Numbered from the stretch's first letter, positions 17,401 to 28,400 are shown. The stretch is 33,767 nt of DNA from Rhodovulum sp. (GCA_002706605.1 PALT01000022.1:1-33767), one strand, 5' to 3'. The notes: generated from the letters alone by a model not told the origin. Translations and numbers: made by a program.

Positions 17401-20400
17401 ATCATCTCGAAGGGCACGCGCCTGCGCTTTGAACTGACCGAGGTCAACATCGGCGCCACCGACGACAGCAATGGCCAGGAACAGGTGTTCTTCTTCAAGA
17501 TCTCCGGTTCTTTGACCTTCAAGCCCGAAGGCAGCGAGTTTGCCGGCAAGCTGCTGGAGGATTTCAAGGACATCCGCATCGAGTTCACCGACGCCCCCCT
17601 GGGCGACGAATTCTTCGACCATGTCGAGCTGATGGTCACCCTGACCGAACCTGCCGAGTTCAAGGTGTTCAACCTGTTCGACATGGAAATCCGGTCGATC
17701 GGCTTCCACCCAAACTTCCAGGGTTTCGACGAGCCCTGCGGCGCGCTGATCATCGGCGGGCAATGCAAGTTCGCGGAACTGGGCGACGTGATCAAGACGG
17801 ATATCGAGTTCCACAAGATCTACCTGGGCTGCGCCAAAAGCGGCGAGGTGCTGCCGCAGGTGCATTGCAAGGGGCTGCGCGTCGACATCTCGACCCAGGG
17901 GGTGCGCATTGCCGGCCGTCTGGACGAATATGATGACGAGCGCATCACCGGTTTCAAGGGCGAGGGCACGGTGCTGATCCCGGGGTTCCCGGAAATCTCG
18001 GCCGCCTTTGCCTTTACCAAGATCCGCGCCAATACCGGCGACAGCTGGAAACGCGCCTGGTTCATCGCGGTCGAGGCCGCGCGCATGAGCCTGCAGATGG
18101 GCACCCTGCCCCTGTACCTGCGCCAGATCGGCCTGGGCTTCGGCTATCGCTATACCTCGACCCTGATCAAGGAGTTCGAAAGCACCGATGACCTGCCGGA
18201 GCTGATCCGCAAGATGCTGGCGGCGGTCAGCGCGCATCATTCGCTGGCCCGGATCGACAGCTGGGCCGAAGACCCCGAAGGCAAAAACCAACGCCCGCGC
18301 TTCTCGATCGGGTTCGAAACCGTGTTCAGCATGGCCTCGGGCCACCAGGGGTTTGGCAATTACGACGCCGAGGCCGAAAAGCCGCTGAAATCCGCCATTG
18401 CCCAGGTGCTGGCCTTCGTGCGGTCGGATTTCACCTTCATGGCGGCGGCCAAGGTCTGGTTCCCGGTCAGCATGGATGACTTCTTTACCGACAAAAAGAA
18501 CATGCGTCGCCGCCCGCTGGCCCTGGGGTTCATGGGCTATTCCGCCCCCAAGAGCCGCCTTCTGATCCACGCCGCCAAGGGCAAGGACCCCTACCTGGGC
18601 GACGACAACGATCCGCTGCCGCCGCAGATGAAACAGGCGCTGAACTCGACCCATTTCGAGATGACCTTCCTGTCCGAACCCGGCTTGATCCATTCCGAAC
18701 TGGGCTGGGTCGACCGGCTGGTCTTCCCGATGGAGATCGGACCGCTCAAGGGGGAATGTCGCGGCGGGGTGCTGTTCCGGCTGGAACGCGACGTGCTGGT
18801 GATGGGCTTCTATTTCTCGTTCCGCGCGGGCATGAACCTGGGCGGCGGGGTCAACCTGGGCATTGTCGGCATGCGCGTGACGGCGCGGGCCTCGTTCACC
18901 TGTTCGGTCCGGCTGATGGCCAGCCTCTACCTGTCGCGCCCGCTGAGCTCCAAGATCTACGCGGCGGTGGGGCTGGATATCTCGGTGCGTTTCAGCGTCG
19001 AGGCCTGGCTGCGCATCGACGCCAAGTTCTTCAAGATCCACCTGGACATCCGGTTCTCGCTCGACCTGCAGATCCTTGTCGCGCTGGAGGTCGGCTGGGC
19101 CGGCGAAAGCGCCATGGGGTTCAAGGCGCAGGCGCAGATCGTGATCGGCGTGTTCGGCCGGTCGCTCAGCGCGCGGGTCTCTGCGAACCTGGGGGGCAGC
19201 AATGTGGACCGGGCCAAGGTGGCCCTGGCGCCCTATATGAGCTCCTACCTGGAGCCGGGCGCGATTCCGCCCGTGCCTGGGGTCGAGATGGTTGGGGCCG
19301 AGCGCACCGCCAATCTTGAACCCGGAGGCGGGCCGGGTGGTGCACCGCAGTCGGGCACGCCCTTTGCCGTGGCGCCCGGTCCTGCCCTCGACCCGGCACC
19401 CGACCCCGCTGAACTCCCGCCCCAGAACACGCCAGACCCGCGCCTGTTCAACACCGCCCTTGCGGCCAGCGCGGCAGACAAGGACGGCAAGCGGCTCTGG
19501 TTCGTCTGGATCACGCCCAATGCGACCGAGCCCCTGTTCTACCCGGTGCCCGAGACCAAGATTGGCCTGTTGGATTACGGCAAGCTGACCCTGCCCGAGT
19601 CCCCGGGCGGCGAGGTCTACGCCCTTGACCTGGCCACGGCGGGCGATGCCGAAGCGCCCCACCTGACCTGGGTCAAGCACGAGGGATCCGACCCGATTAC
19701 CCTCAAACTGCGCGCCCATGCACAGGCCAGCGCACAGGCGACCGATGGAGGCGGCAGCGCGCAGCCCGTGACCCTGCGCGACCTTCTGGCGGGATGCTAC
19801 ATCCTTGAAGAAGCCGAACCGGAGGTCGCCAAGACTTTCCCGCTGAACCTGCCTGAGCCCAAGGACGGCTCGGTAAAGCTCAGCTACAAGGTTCCGGAAA
19901 GCTATGCCGCAGATCAGGTGGTGACGGACGACCGGCTGCTTGACCCGCAATCCGGCGCCCGGCGCAGCCAGCGCCAACTGGATCCCGAAGATCCCTATGA
20001 CCGCCGCCTGATGCGGGCGATCCGCAACGTGGACGAGGATGCCCCCTCCCCCGCCGAACAGGCCGCCGGGAACGAGGCCTTCCTGATGACCGGCTTCATG
20101 GATGACCTCAAGGCCATGGCGGGGTCGGCGCGGATCGAGGACGGCAAACTGCGCACCGACCGGATCCAGGCCGCCCGCCCGACCCTGGCGGACCTTGGCA
20201 TGGTGATCTGTGTGCAGGCCGAGGACTGCCCGGACTGGATCAAATCCCGGCCCGCCCCCGACACGCTGGACCAGGACGCGGTGCGCAAGGCCTATCCCAA
20301 GTTCGCCCTGACCAGCCGGGCCATCTCGCCGGTCGAAGCACAGGTCGACCCGCTGCTGCTGCCCTGTATCGACTTCGCCGCCGCCGATTTCACCCGGAAC

Positions 20401-23400
20401 GTTACCGCCCGTGACGAGGTCGGCCATTTCGATGATGACACGCTGAATGTCGGTTGGAACCTGGCCTGGCGCGGCCAGCCGCCTGCCGCTGATCTGCCCC
20501 ATGCGCACGGCCAGGCCGAAGGAGCCCTGATCGACCCCGAGGACATGCTGGACCACTATCAGATCGATATCTTCGTGGCCGGGGAACATGACCCGATCCA
20601 CCAGGGCAAGGCCACGCCCGGGGATCTTGTCGTGACCGACGACGATGCCAGCCGCAAGCGCATCAAGCTGCGGTATCAGTTCAACCTGCCGCTGGCCGAA
20701 CTGCCACAGCTGCGCACCCTGACCCAGACGCGGCGCGGGGACGTCAATGTTCATGTGCGCCCGGTCGCCCAGACCGGCGAGGCGGCCAAACCCATCGTCG
20801 TCCGCCTGACCTATGAACCCAGCCTGACCCCCCTGCCCGCCGATGATGCGCGGCTGGATCTGCGCTTTTCCGACACGCCTTCTGCCGGAGACAGCGCCCT
20901 GACCGGCCAGCTGTCCTGGCGCGTGCTGGCACCGCCAACCCGCCCCGGCGTCGTGCCCGCCGCCCGCTGGGAACTGGTGCTGCGCCCGCTGACCGACCTG
21001 CCCCTGGGCGCTTACCCGGACGAGGCGGTGGACCGCAGCGATACCGGGCTGATGAGCATCTCGGGCGACCAGCCGCGCGAAGGCGACCTGATCCTCGCGC
21101 TGCACCGCTCCGGTGCCTATCAGAGCGGGCCCGACACCGCACCGCCGGATGAAGACGACCCGCGCGACCCGGCGCTGCAGATCATCCGGCTGGACCTGGG
21201 GCCGGATGGCACGGACGACCTGGCGACGCTGGGGATACTTTTTGACCACACCGGCCGGGAAATCACCGACGGCGATCCGCGATATGCCCTGGCCCAGGGG
21301 TTCTTTGCCCGCCGCGCCGCCACCGCCACGGATGGCGCCGGGTGGAAACTGTTCCTGCGCGCCGCCGCACAGCCGCTGGAGGGCGTGACCCTGCCGACCC
21401 GGGGCTATTCCAGCCTCAGCCGTGTCGCCCTGCGCCTGGTGCTGACCACCCCTGCGGAAATGGACGCCGAGCACTTGCCCGCCGACCCCGCGATCGCGCC
21501 AAGCGATCCGGCCCATATGCAGGAGCTCGACCACCTCGAATGGATCCGGCGCGGGCAGGCCTCCGTCCAGCTGGACAGCGACCTGATCGAGGCCACCACC
21601 GGCCCGATCCTGGAGGCCGCCTTTGACCTGGGCGAAACCTTGGAGGACGGCTTGATCGACTGGAGCGCGGGGGCCACACATGGCGACGACCCACGGCTGA
21701 CATATCTTGCGGGCACCCAGCCGAAGCGCGGCGTGACCCTGCGCTGGAGCGCCATCCCCGAGACCTCCGACCAGCCCCAGCCTTATGAAAGCTGGAGCGC
21801 CTATCGCCTGCACGAGGCCCGCATGGACCGGCTGTTGTCGCTGGATGCGAAACCCGAAACCGGCTTTGCGCCCAAATGGTCCTTCCTGCGCGAAATCCGC
21901 CCGATCGACCCGGCGCTGGCCCGACGCAGCGTGACCGCGTTCAGCAAACCCGAAACCTGGTGGACCCGCAGCCCGGCCGACACGGCCCAGGCGGTCTGGT
22001 CCCGCCTGCACCAGGTGCAGCCCGATGCCCCGCGCGACAATGGGTCGTCCGACGGAATCGGCTGGTATTCCTGGGACGAAAGCGTGCTGGACTGGCCCGG
22101 CTTGGTCACAACCCTGGACCAGGCCCTGTCGGATCGCATGGCCGCAGCGGGCCAGCCACCCTTTGACCTGTTCCGCGAGAACCGGCCGCAGGTCGCACCG
22201 GATCCGGGTGAGGATGGCGACGGCGGTGACACCACGCCGCCCCCACCCACCGCGGAACAGGCCCTGGCCCAGCTGGCCGCCTGCCGCAGTCTGGGCCAAT
22301 TCTTTGCGCGCCGCCGCCTGCATCCCTATCTGAGCCTGGTCGTGGGCTACCTGGGCATCATGGGCGCGCCGCAGAAACAGGGCTCGTTCGCCGATGACGC
22401 CGATGACGCCGACGCCGGTCCCGGCCTGTTCGAGGTCGAAATCTCTCAACCCCCTGTTACTGGTGGCGATACACCAGGCACCCCGCCCGACCCGCTCGAT
22501 TGGCTGCAGCAGAACACCGCCGAGACCGACCCGGTCGGCTGGACCGCCCTGTCGCAAATCGGCCTGGCCACCAGCATCGCCCTGCGCGATCCGCTGACCG
22601 GGCTGCACCTGTCACAAAAGCAGCTGCGGATCTGGATTGGCCGTGCCGTCGACAGTGTCGAGGCGTTGCTGGGCCAGGCCTGGCCGGATCCCGATTCGGA
22701 ACCGGGCCAGGCGCTTGAGCCAGAGGTTCGGGCCGACCTGACCGACCTGCGGGCCATGCGTGCCCGTCACCTGGGCTTCGACCTGCCGGTTCAGACCGTG
22801 ATGACCCACCGCACCATCGCAGCCCCGGCGCCCTTGGATGGCGGGGACATGGCCATGGTGCAGATGACCCTGCGCCCACAACCCGTTGCCCTGCCCGAGG
22901 ACCCGGTACGTTATGCCGTGGTCCGGCTGGCCAAGGCCGAAGGGTCTGCTCCTCCGGCGCCGCTCGATGTGATCAACGCGAGCCGGGGACGGATCAGCCG
23001 TCACTTCGGCCCGCAGGACCCGCTGCGCAACCTCGGCGCGCCCGGGGATGTGATGCTGCTGCGCTACCGGGGGGCGCCCCTGGATCTGACCACACTGGAT
23101 GTGTTCACCTTGGATGATGCCCTGACCCCGCGCGGCCTGCGCCCGGTGCCGCTGACCTCGGTCACGCTGCCCGCCGCCCAGTCGCCCTTCCAGCGATTCC
23201 CGATGTCCGACGAGGAATGGAAAACCACCCAAGCCGCCCCCGGCTGGGCCGCGCATATGGAGCGCTTTGCCTCTTATCTGGCCCGCGGTTTCCTGGTCGA
23301 GGACCAGACGCCGGATGCCAATGGAAACCTCAAACCGGTGGACACGCAGCTGGAAGAGCTGCGGGAGCAAATCCTGGACGATCCAAACCTGCCCCTGACC

Positions 23401-25473
23401 TATCGCACCTGGGGCGCGCGGTTCTTCCGCACCGCACCGATCACGCTGCAGGGTGCGGCGGACCACCTGTTCCACCCGCTGCGCCTGGGGCTGGCCGCGC
23501 CGGAGCGTGACGACCCGCAACGCATGGCGCCCGATGGGCAGGGGCGGTTCACCTATACCCATGAGGTCCAGGAAGACTGGGCCACCCAGCGCGCCTTTGC
23601 GATCAAGGCGGTGCCGCGCTATCACGCCTTCGACCCCGAGTCCGCGCCGGACCGGATCGACTTTGGCGATGGGTTCGGCAAGGCCGATGCTTACCTGCCG
23701 CGCGTGCGGGCGGTCGATCCGCCCAAGATCCTGGCCGCGCGCCTGCTGACCGGCGCGCAGGACCGGCAGTTCCACGAGGTCACCCTGGCCGAACCGGCGG
23801 GCCGCAAGCTTTCGCGCGTCAGCAGCGCGCTGGCCCGCAAGGTCGAATTCGACAGCCTGCGCCACCGCCACCACCTGCAGTTCCGCCATGCCAGCTGGTT
23901 GGCCGGGCTCAGGACGGCCGAGCTGATTGATCAGACACCCACGTTGGGCCATGCGGTGACCCCTGCCGAAACCGGCGCCACCGGGCTACGCGACCAGGAC
24001 GCGGATTACCTTGCCAAGGTGCCGATGGCCCGGTTCGGCGCCACGCGCCTGCAGGTCCCGGCCGAACCGTTCTATTTCAACCATCGCGTGGATGTCTTGG
24101 CCCAGGCCGGGCAGCGCCGCTCGCCCATGGTCTCGGCCACCCTGCCGCCGCCGGCCCCGGCCCCCACGCGCCCCGCCCCGGCCGAGCCCGATCCGGTCGG
24201 GCAGAGCAACGGGCCGATCCCCGATGCCAATGACGACCAGTTCCCGGCCAACTTCCTTGCGGTCAAGACCCGCTGGACCCGGCTGGTCACCGGCCATGCG
24301 CTGGCCGCCGAGATCCGCGATTGGTCCCTGCCACGGGTCACCGCCTACCGGATGCGCTTCCCGCGCCTGATGGAAAGCCTGCCGCCCACCGCGCTGGACA
24401 GCCATTTCGCCGGCGAAGATGCACCCGGCAGCCTGGGCCGCCTGCCCGACCCGAGCCTGCGCCTGGAGCTGGTCGAACACCGCGCCGGCAGCCGCTCCAC
24501 CGTGGGCTTTGTCGAGCCGCGCGAGCGCGAAGATGGCACGGCCGGGTTCGACCGGCTGGCCGTCTCCAAATCCCACGTGCTGGGCGCGCTGGAGGTCGAT
24601 GCGAGCCAGTGGGAAACGGGCATTCACACCCAGCTTCTGGTGGCACGCGATCACCCGCCGCAGCCCGTGGTGCTGCCCGTCGGCCCACCGGCACTGGTGC
24701 GCATTCCCGACACCTTGGTACAGGCAGAGGCGGCAACCCCGGTCGATGCCCTGACCTGGCCGATCAATGGCACTCTGGACCGGTTGTTGCCGCTCTTGTG
24801 CCGCCTGGAACGGGTCGGGACCAAACCGCAACTGCACCTGCCCCTGTCCGGTCCGAAAGGCCTGATGCAGCCACATCTGCCGCTGGATGCCCAGGTGCCC
24901 ATGGACGCCACGGACGCAGCCCTTGGCCTGCGCCTGATCCTGGACGTGAACCGCCGCCAGGCCGCCGCCTTTGCCACCCTGGCCACGGCGCAGACCGTCG
25001 AACTGACCCAGCTGATCACCACCGCCGCCTATGTCGCCGTGGGCGCGGGGTTCTCGGGCCCCTCCGACTGTACGGAGGGCATCGCCTCGAACCTTCAGGG
25101 CAAACTGAATGGCGACGCCCTGGGCCGCCTTTACCTGTTGCGGCCGGATGGGGACACCCGGGTGGAATGGATCCAGCTCTATCCCGACTGGCCCGGCATG
25201 ACGGCCCAGGCCGGGGACCGGCTGGTGTTCATCGCCACCGGCTTCACCGACGATTTCTCGCCAGACTGGGTCGCGGATGCCGTGGTGAACGAGATGCGCA
25301 GCTGCCCCGCCACCCCGACCAAACCGCTGCCCGAACCGCAGCTTATCCTCGCGCTCAGCCAGGCGTGTTCTGCCATGGGCGCAACCGCAATCGGTGTGAC
25401 CACGGCCGAAGACCTGTCCGTGATGGCCCATTGGGGCAATGCCCAGCCCGTCCCCTGGAAGAAGGAGAGCTGA
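14440..25473 (+). CDS. Giant 3677-aa protein of unknown function
   Basis: An uninterrupted 11-kb gene with GAGGAG (14425-14430) 9 nt before its ATG, 3 nt after the peptidase gene. I cannot assign a family. There is no signal peptide or plausible helical membrane anchor. Residues 1-1600 are dominated by alternating, probably beta-strand sequence. Residues about 1220-1600, including a GLGFGYRY segment and then a long run of amphipathic strands, are faintly reminiscent of large DUF6603-type proteins, but that needs a profile search. A Pro/Gly-rich linker (about 1620-1667) separates a second half, which has further linkers near 2584-2608, 2651-2688 and 3236-3267. One part (LRWSA, AYRLHEA) hints at fibronectin-III-like modules. 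Leucine is mostly CTG. A secreted, surface or structural giant is possible; function is unknown. Confidence 0.9.
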   Translation: MDLFKQSVSVNGTETLLSIRLDTAATNLVVSVAAAGQTEEAAYPLDALPDLTGFDPTDPDRVVNLSISTGNLGTLAAGFGGLGLDGTLTGVRIVLRPQSAQGGWSDDAPFLAFYFDWDLEASSTGKYLLEGGEVSSTTTAMVQVTTGFAALLPPDQDMQPHDLAMRLDVDSFGLTTGWMPLPLFLPKFDPNQHEPGTFDPGKLWEPLARWFRELVEFEPDETQEMDAFDWDRDFPFDLSFPLGLRAREASVSLAKSGTTYRVTVLVDGLILSWNDSELDWDSFKMALIWQGGAYRVETTLTSLQYPAKTSDTDPYGFALPGGLLRAKADCWFLRLGLHVTSSGTKHFCFDALLEVGGLKISSSLSDTHLYETDLRLQLRDLSVMSAELTGVGFFEGADAINAIAEYQKHAAPRQSFATDLSKPPTDPANDSGLTLLDGDFRKGERVFIAWEQRGNQLLKSLAHTLLGTEAAGAIPEDADTLRAAIELAWFGDDTQLRLDWQQQEPAKIGAPMGSSTTSPTGNDCIAWDQLTAGLHLPLGKDGVDLDVLEVPNPMPLSLPGLRLQLTQPSFHSLILRRDGAGSFDAAYVLGWRPEHLPKVPQALASARLGFLMAPEGDAGERQVIDNDQGDSFLTLGLGVAQKTPQALRILGKREDGAPKFLQVHRSISRPMLSLIPPARTAPGPHDCPPRAATPLPPLALPFDAFETPRLDSDQDTWRLGLKFGAQKALLGLFGGEENRKVDFEITELCLVDDDDGGQDLLIKTSLTVALVEGFTATGNVTFRLDLDDMALSVADGAQLAMEVPATATIPGWARQMQLEDGADKYIYMEDDKSFFGFHMSALRRKTDGEPNNPTIALFRATIKDGRFTLETPEGTNLLLRYDRLSEEGLNFLVSSLTLGPGGVDLDAEMLGSTLKLRGLQKPFTLERATLSIRNDEVQEVTVHGSGRMPELLNNTPAKVSFRMTQDKATRDLRIDNFECTIGDGTTAIISKGTRLRFELTEVNIGATDDSNGQEQVFFFKISGSLTFKPEGSEFAGKLLEDFKDIRIEFTDAPLGDEFFDHVELMVTLTEPAEFKVFNLFDMEIRSIGFHPNFQGFDEPCGALIIGGQCKFAELGDVIKTDIEFHKIYLGCAKSGEVLPQVHCKGLRVDISTQGVRIAGRLDEYDDERITGFKGEGTVLIPGFPEISAAFAFTKIRANTGDSWKRAWFIAVEAARMSLQMGTLPLYLRQIGLGFGYRYTSTLIKEFESTDDLPELIRKMLAAVSAHHSLARIDSWAEDPEGKNQRPRFSIGFETVFSMASGHQGFGNYDAEAEKPLKSAIAQVLAFVRSDFTFMAAAKVWFPVSMDDFFTDKKNMRRRPLALGFMGYSAPKSRLLIHAAKGKDPYLGDDNDPLPPQMKQALNSTHFEMTFLSEPGLIHSELGWVDRLVFPMEIGPLKGECRGGVLFRLERDVLVMGFYFSFRAGMNLGGGVNLGIVGMRVTARASFTCSVRLMASLYLSRPLSSKIYAAVGLDISVRFSVEAWLRIDAKFFKIHLDIRFSLDLQILVALEVGWAGESAMGFKAQAQIVIGVFGRSLSARVSANLGGSNVDRAKVALAPYMSSYLEPGAIPPVPGVEMVGAERTANLEPGGGPGGAPQSGTPFAVAPGPALDPAPDPAELPPQNTPDPRLFNTALAASAADKDGKRLWFVWITPNATEPLFYPVPETKIGLLDYGKLTLPESPGGEVYALDLATAGDAEAPHLTWVKHEGSDPITLKLRAHAQASAQATDGGGSAQPVTLRDLLAGCYILEEAEPEVAKTFPLNLPEPKDGSVKLSYKVPESYAADQVVTDDRLLDPQSGARRSQRQLDPEDPYDRRLMRAIRNVDEDAPSPAEQAAGNEAFLMTGFMDDLKAMAGSARIEDGKLRTDRIQAARPTLADLGMVICVQAEDCPDWIKSRPAPDTLDQDAVRKAYPKFALTSRAISPVEAQVDPLLLPCIDFAAADFTRNVTARDEVGHFDDDTLNVGWNLAWRGQPPAADLPHAHGQAEGALIDPEDMLDHYQIDIFVAGEHDPIHQGKATPGDLVVTDDDASRKRIKLRYQFNLPLAELPQLRTLTQTRRGDVNVHVRPVAQTGEAAKPIVVRLTYEPSLTPLPADDARLDLRFSDTPSAGDSALTGQLSWRVLAPPTRPGVVPAARWELVLRPLTDLPLGAYPDEAVDRSDTGLMSISGDQPREGDLILALHRSGAYQSGPDTAPPDEDDPRDPALQIIRLDLGPDGTDDLATLGILFDHTGREITDGDPRYALAQGFFARRAATATDGAGWKLFLRAAAQPLEGVTLPTRGYSSLSRVALRLVLTTPAEMDAEHLPADPAIAPSDPAHMQELDHLEWIRRGQASVQLDSDLIEATTGPILEAAFDLGETLEDGLIDWSAGATHGDDPRLTYLAGTQPKRGVTLRWSAIPETSDQPQPYESWSAYRLHEARMDRLLSLDAKPETGFAPKWSFLREIRPIDPALARRSVTAFSKPETWWTRSPADTAQAVWSRLHQVQPDAPRDNGSSDGIGWYSWDESVLDWPGLVTTLDQALSDRMAAAGQPPFDLFRENRPQVAPDPGEDGDGGDTTPPPPTAEQALAQLAACRSLGQFFARRRLHPYLSLVVGYLGIMGAPQKQGSFADDADDADAGPGLFEVEISQPPVTGGDTPGTPPDPLDWLQQNTAETDPVGWTALSQIGLATSIALRDPLTGLHLSQKQLRIWIGRAVDSVEALLGQAWPDPDSEPGQALEPEVRADLTDLRAMRARHLGFDLPVQTVMTHRTIAAPAPLDGGDMAMVQMTLRPQPVALPEDPVRYAVVRLAKAEGSAPPAPLDVINASRGRISRHFGPQDPLRNLGAPGDVMLLRYRGAPLDLTTLDVFTLDDALTPRGLRPVPLTSVTLPAAQSPFQRFPMSDEEWKTTQAAPGWAAHMERFASYLARGFLVEDQTPDANGNLKPVDTQLEELREQILDDPNLPLTYRTWGARFFRTAPITLQGAADHLFHPLRLGLAAPERDDPQRMAPDGQGRFTYTHEVQEDWATQRAFAIKAVPRYHAFDPESAPDRIDFGDGFGKADAYLPRVRAVDPPKILAARLLTGAQDRQFHEVTLAEPAGRKLSRVSSALARKVEFDSLRHRHHLQFRHASWLAGLRTAELIDQTPTLGHAVTPAETGATGLRDQDADYLAKVPMARFGATRLQVPAEPFYFNHRVDVLAQAGQRRSPMVSATLPPPAPAPTRPAPAEPDPVGQSNGPIPDANDDQFPANFLAVKTRWTRLVTGHALAAEIRDWSLPRVTAYRMRFPRLMESLPPTALDSHFAGEDAPGSLGRLPDPSLRLELVEHRAGSRSTVGFVEPREREDGTAGFDRLAVSKSHVLGALEVDASQWETGIHTQLLVARDHPPQPVVLPVGPPALVRIPDTLVQAEAATPVDALTWPINGTLDRLLPLLCRLERVGTKPQLHLPLSGPKGLMQPHLPLDAQVPMDATDAALGLRLILDVNRRQAAAFATLATAQTVELTQLITTAAYVAVGAGFSGPSDCTEGIASNLQGKLNGDALGRLYLLRPDGDTRVEWIQLYPDWPGMTAQAGDRLVFIATGFTDDFSPDWVADAVVNEMRSCPATPTKPLPEPQLILALSQACSAMGATAIGVTTAEDLSVMAHWGNAQPVPWKKES

Positions 25474-25475
25474 CC

Positions 25476-28400
25476 ATGGCTCTGACCAACCACAATCTGC
25501 GCGCCCTCTTCCCGACCCATTTCTCGCGCCGCGGCGAGACCGGCGAGGCCGCCCGCAACTGGCGCACCCTGCGCCTGCCCAATGTGCGCGTTGTCGGCCC
25601 CTTCTGGTCCTTCGTGATGAAAGCCGCCGCGATGGAGGTGGCCGACAGCGAACCCCCGGCGGTGCAACTGGCCACCCTGACCGAGGTGGAACGCGCCGTG
25701 GCGACGCCGAAGGGCCTCAACGCCTTCCACACCCCCACCGCCTATCGTGCCCGGTTCGATGGGATCTGGAGCACCAACGAAACCAAGTTTCAAACCACCA
25801 GCCCCGACAAGAAGAACAGCCGGATCAGCGCCCTGGCGGTGGCGTTGGTCGATGGGCCCGAACTGCTTCTGCCCGCACCAATCAGCGATACGGGCGGGTT
25901 CGACGCGGCCCTGTCGACCGAAGTGCTGCTGCGCCCGTTGGGGGACCTGCCGGTGCAATCCGCGTCCAACAGCACGGCGCGCGACCTGACGGCAATGCAG
26001 CTGGCCGCGGGTCAGATCTGGTTCCGCCCGCAAGAGGACTACCTGAGAAAACTGCGTGCGATCCTGTCGCTGGAAGACCCCGGCGCGGGGCCCAACCGGG
26101 ACCGGATCGCGCTCCTGCCCGACGGGTTCGCCCTGGCCGGGCGGGTCCATCTGCCGTGGGACATGGACACGCCGCTGGACGCCTGGTTCAAACTGACCAC
26201 CGGCCCGCAGGGCACGCCCCTGCCCGGTCAACTGCGCCTGTGGTTCGGGCCAGATGACACAGGCGCCATGGCGCGGGCCACCCAGGGGCTGTTGCAAAGG
26301 TTCGAACGGATCCTGGCCGGCACGGCCTCGGGCACCGGGCCGGGTTGGCTCGACCTCGGCGCCAATCGAACGCTCCGGCCCGAGGACCTGTTTTGGCCCT
26401 GCCGGACATCCGACGAGCTGATCCTGCAGGAACGCCCAGGCCGCGACCACGAGGTGCATATCGGCAGCGACGCCCTGGTCTTGCGCCTCAGCCCGGACGC
26501 AAGGCGCAGTGGCACCAGCCAAATGGTGCTGAACCCGCCCGGATTTGCCGTATCACGCCAGGGCGATGTCGCGGTGCTGACCGCGACCGAAGGAACGTTT
26601 CGGGATGACGCCCCGGTCACTTACCGGTTCGACCCCGGCCAAAGCGACCCCTCGCTGCGCGAGACCCTGCGCCTTGCGGACAAGACCGAACTGGCTGTGC
26701 CGGTGCTGGACACGGCGGTCCGGCTGGCCGAACAGACAGGCATCCGCCCCCCCGGCGGGGCGCAGACCGGTTTCGTCTGGCTGTTCACGCCACTGACCAA
26801 TGGCTGGCTACACTGGCCGTTTCCCTTTGCCACATCCGCCAATTCGGCGGCTGTCGCCGCCATCGAGGATGGGCCTGGGGAGCCCCCCGCCGAGGCGCAG
26901 GACAGCGCAGAGGCCAACCCGCCCGAGACCGCAAGGGTCGTGGGGCGGTTTCAGCTGGCCAACCACCCGGGCACCGACGGGTTCGACCGGTTTCAGCGCG
27001 AATGGTCCGTCGCCCTCAGCGACCCGCAGGCCTACAACGTCACGGCCACGCTTGACCCGGACGGGGGCGGCGGCATCACTCGGGCCACGGTGACCCTGGA
27101 CCAGCCAATCATCGCCATCGACGGGCTTTTGCCGCTGACCACGTTTCGGCAAAGCGACACCCGGCTTCTGCCCGAACGCGCCGACCGCGCCCTGCGCGCG
27201 GCTGCGCTGACTGCGGTGACCGAACGCGGCCTGTCGGGGATCGAACAGCAGGCCAGGGGCGCGGTCGCCGTTACCGCGACGGTGCGAAAACTGTCGATCT
27301 CACGTCAGGCAGACGGCCGCCCCCGCACCAGCCCGGATGCGGGTCTGAACCTTGCCACCCGGCTGGAGGGCGACACCTGGAAGGTCCTCTCTGCGAACCT
27401 TCTGCCCTGGGCCTGGCTGCGCCATGACGGGATCGCCACGATCCAGAGCCTGCCCCTCGCCGTGACCGGCGCCGCGATGGACCAGCCTTCGGGCAGCCGC
27501 GAGCTGACCCCGCTGGTGGCCTCGAGCCCACGCACGACGCTCGCCTTCGCAGGCGCATTCGACATGGCGCGCCCGGATGTGACCTACCGGACCGAGGCCA
27601 GGTTTGAACGCCCCACCGCCGTCCTGCCCTGGCAGGACGAGATCGGCATGATCCCCTCGACCCTGACCTCGCTGACCCTGTTCGCGGGGCACGGATCTTC
27701 GGCCGCGAAACCCGTTGGCCCGACCGTGGCATCGCGCTGGGGCGGTGTGAACCTGTCCGATGCGGGGGTGCAGGCCGAACTGCGCCTGGACGTGCCCGCC
27801 AGTGATGCGGCCTATGCCATGATGACCCTGCCGCCCCCGCCCCCCGCTCCTGCAAAGGACGGCACGGATGGCGCTTCCCAGCAGGACAAGACGCCCGAGC
27901 CACCCTTCCTGCCCCCGCTCAACTTCGATCCGCAACCGGACAACGGACCCGGCGGAACCGGCGACAGCTCCAGCTGGCTGCCCGTGTTCCGGGACCGCAA
28001 CCGTTCGCTGATCCTGGCCACGCTGGACCACCGCAACTGGGTCGAAGCGGAGGACACGGAGACATGGACCATGCCCAACCTGCTGGGCGATGTGAACGCA
28101 CCGGTGGACGCGCCGGGCATCGACCTTTCGCTTGGGTTGGAGGGTGGCACGGTGCTGACCCATGCCGGCCAAATCACCGTGGATCAGACACCTTACCCCG
28201 GCCTGCCCGCCACCGGCGACATGGAAGGGGTCAGCGCCAGTTTCGAGCGCCCGCCCTCCAACGGTACGGCGGTCAGCGGCCAGATCACGCGCAATGCGCT
28301 GGACGATCCGATGACGGGCGCCTCGACCACTCCGCACCGTGACCAGATGGGGTTCCAGGCCGCCGCCGCCTCCGCCGCCGCCGGGGATGTGCTGTTGACC

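Noticed and set aside
17122-22608. An 1828-codon open frame on the minus strand inside the 3677-aa gene
   Set aside because: Strong CTG/GCC/GAC codon bias on the + strand leaves the antisense frame free of stops. The translated product is Gly/Arg/Gln/His-rich with no domain logic, and the sense frame is intact with a good ribosome site.
24321-25475. Upstream extension of the third giant gene into the second
   Set aside because: The frame is open, but this part reads as Arg/Pro/Gly-rich shadow sequence, while ATG 25476 has AAGGAG 8 nt upstream and follows the previous stop by 2 nt.
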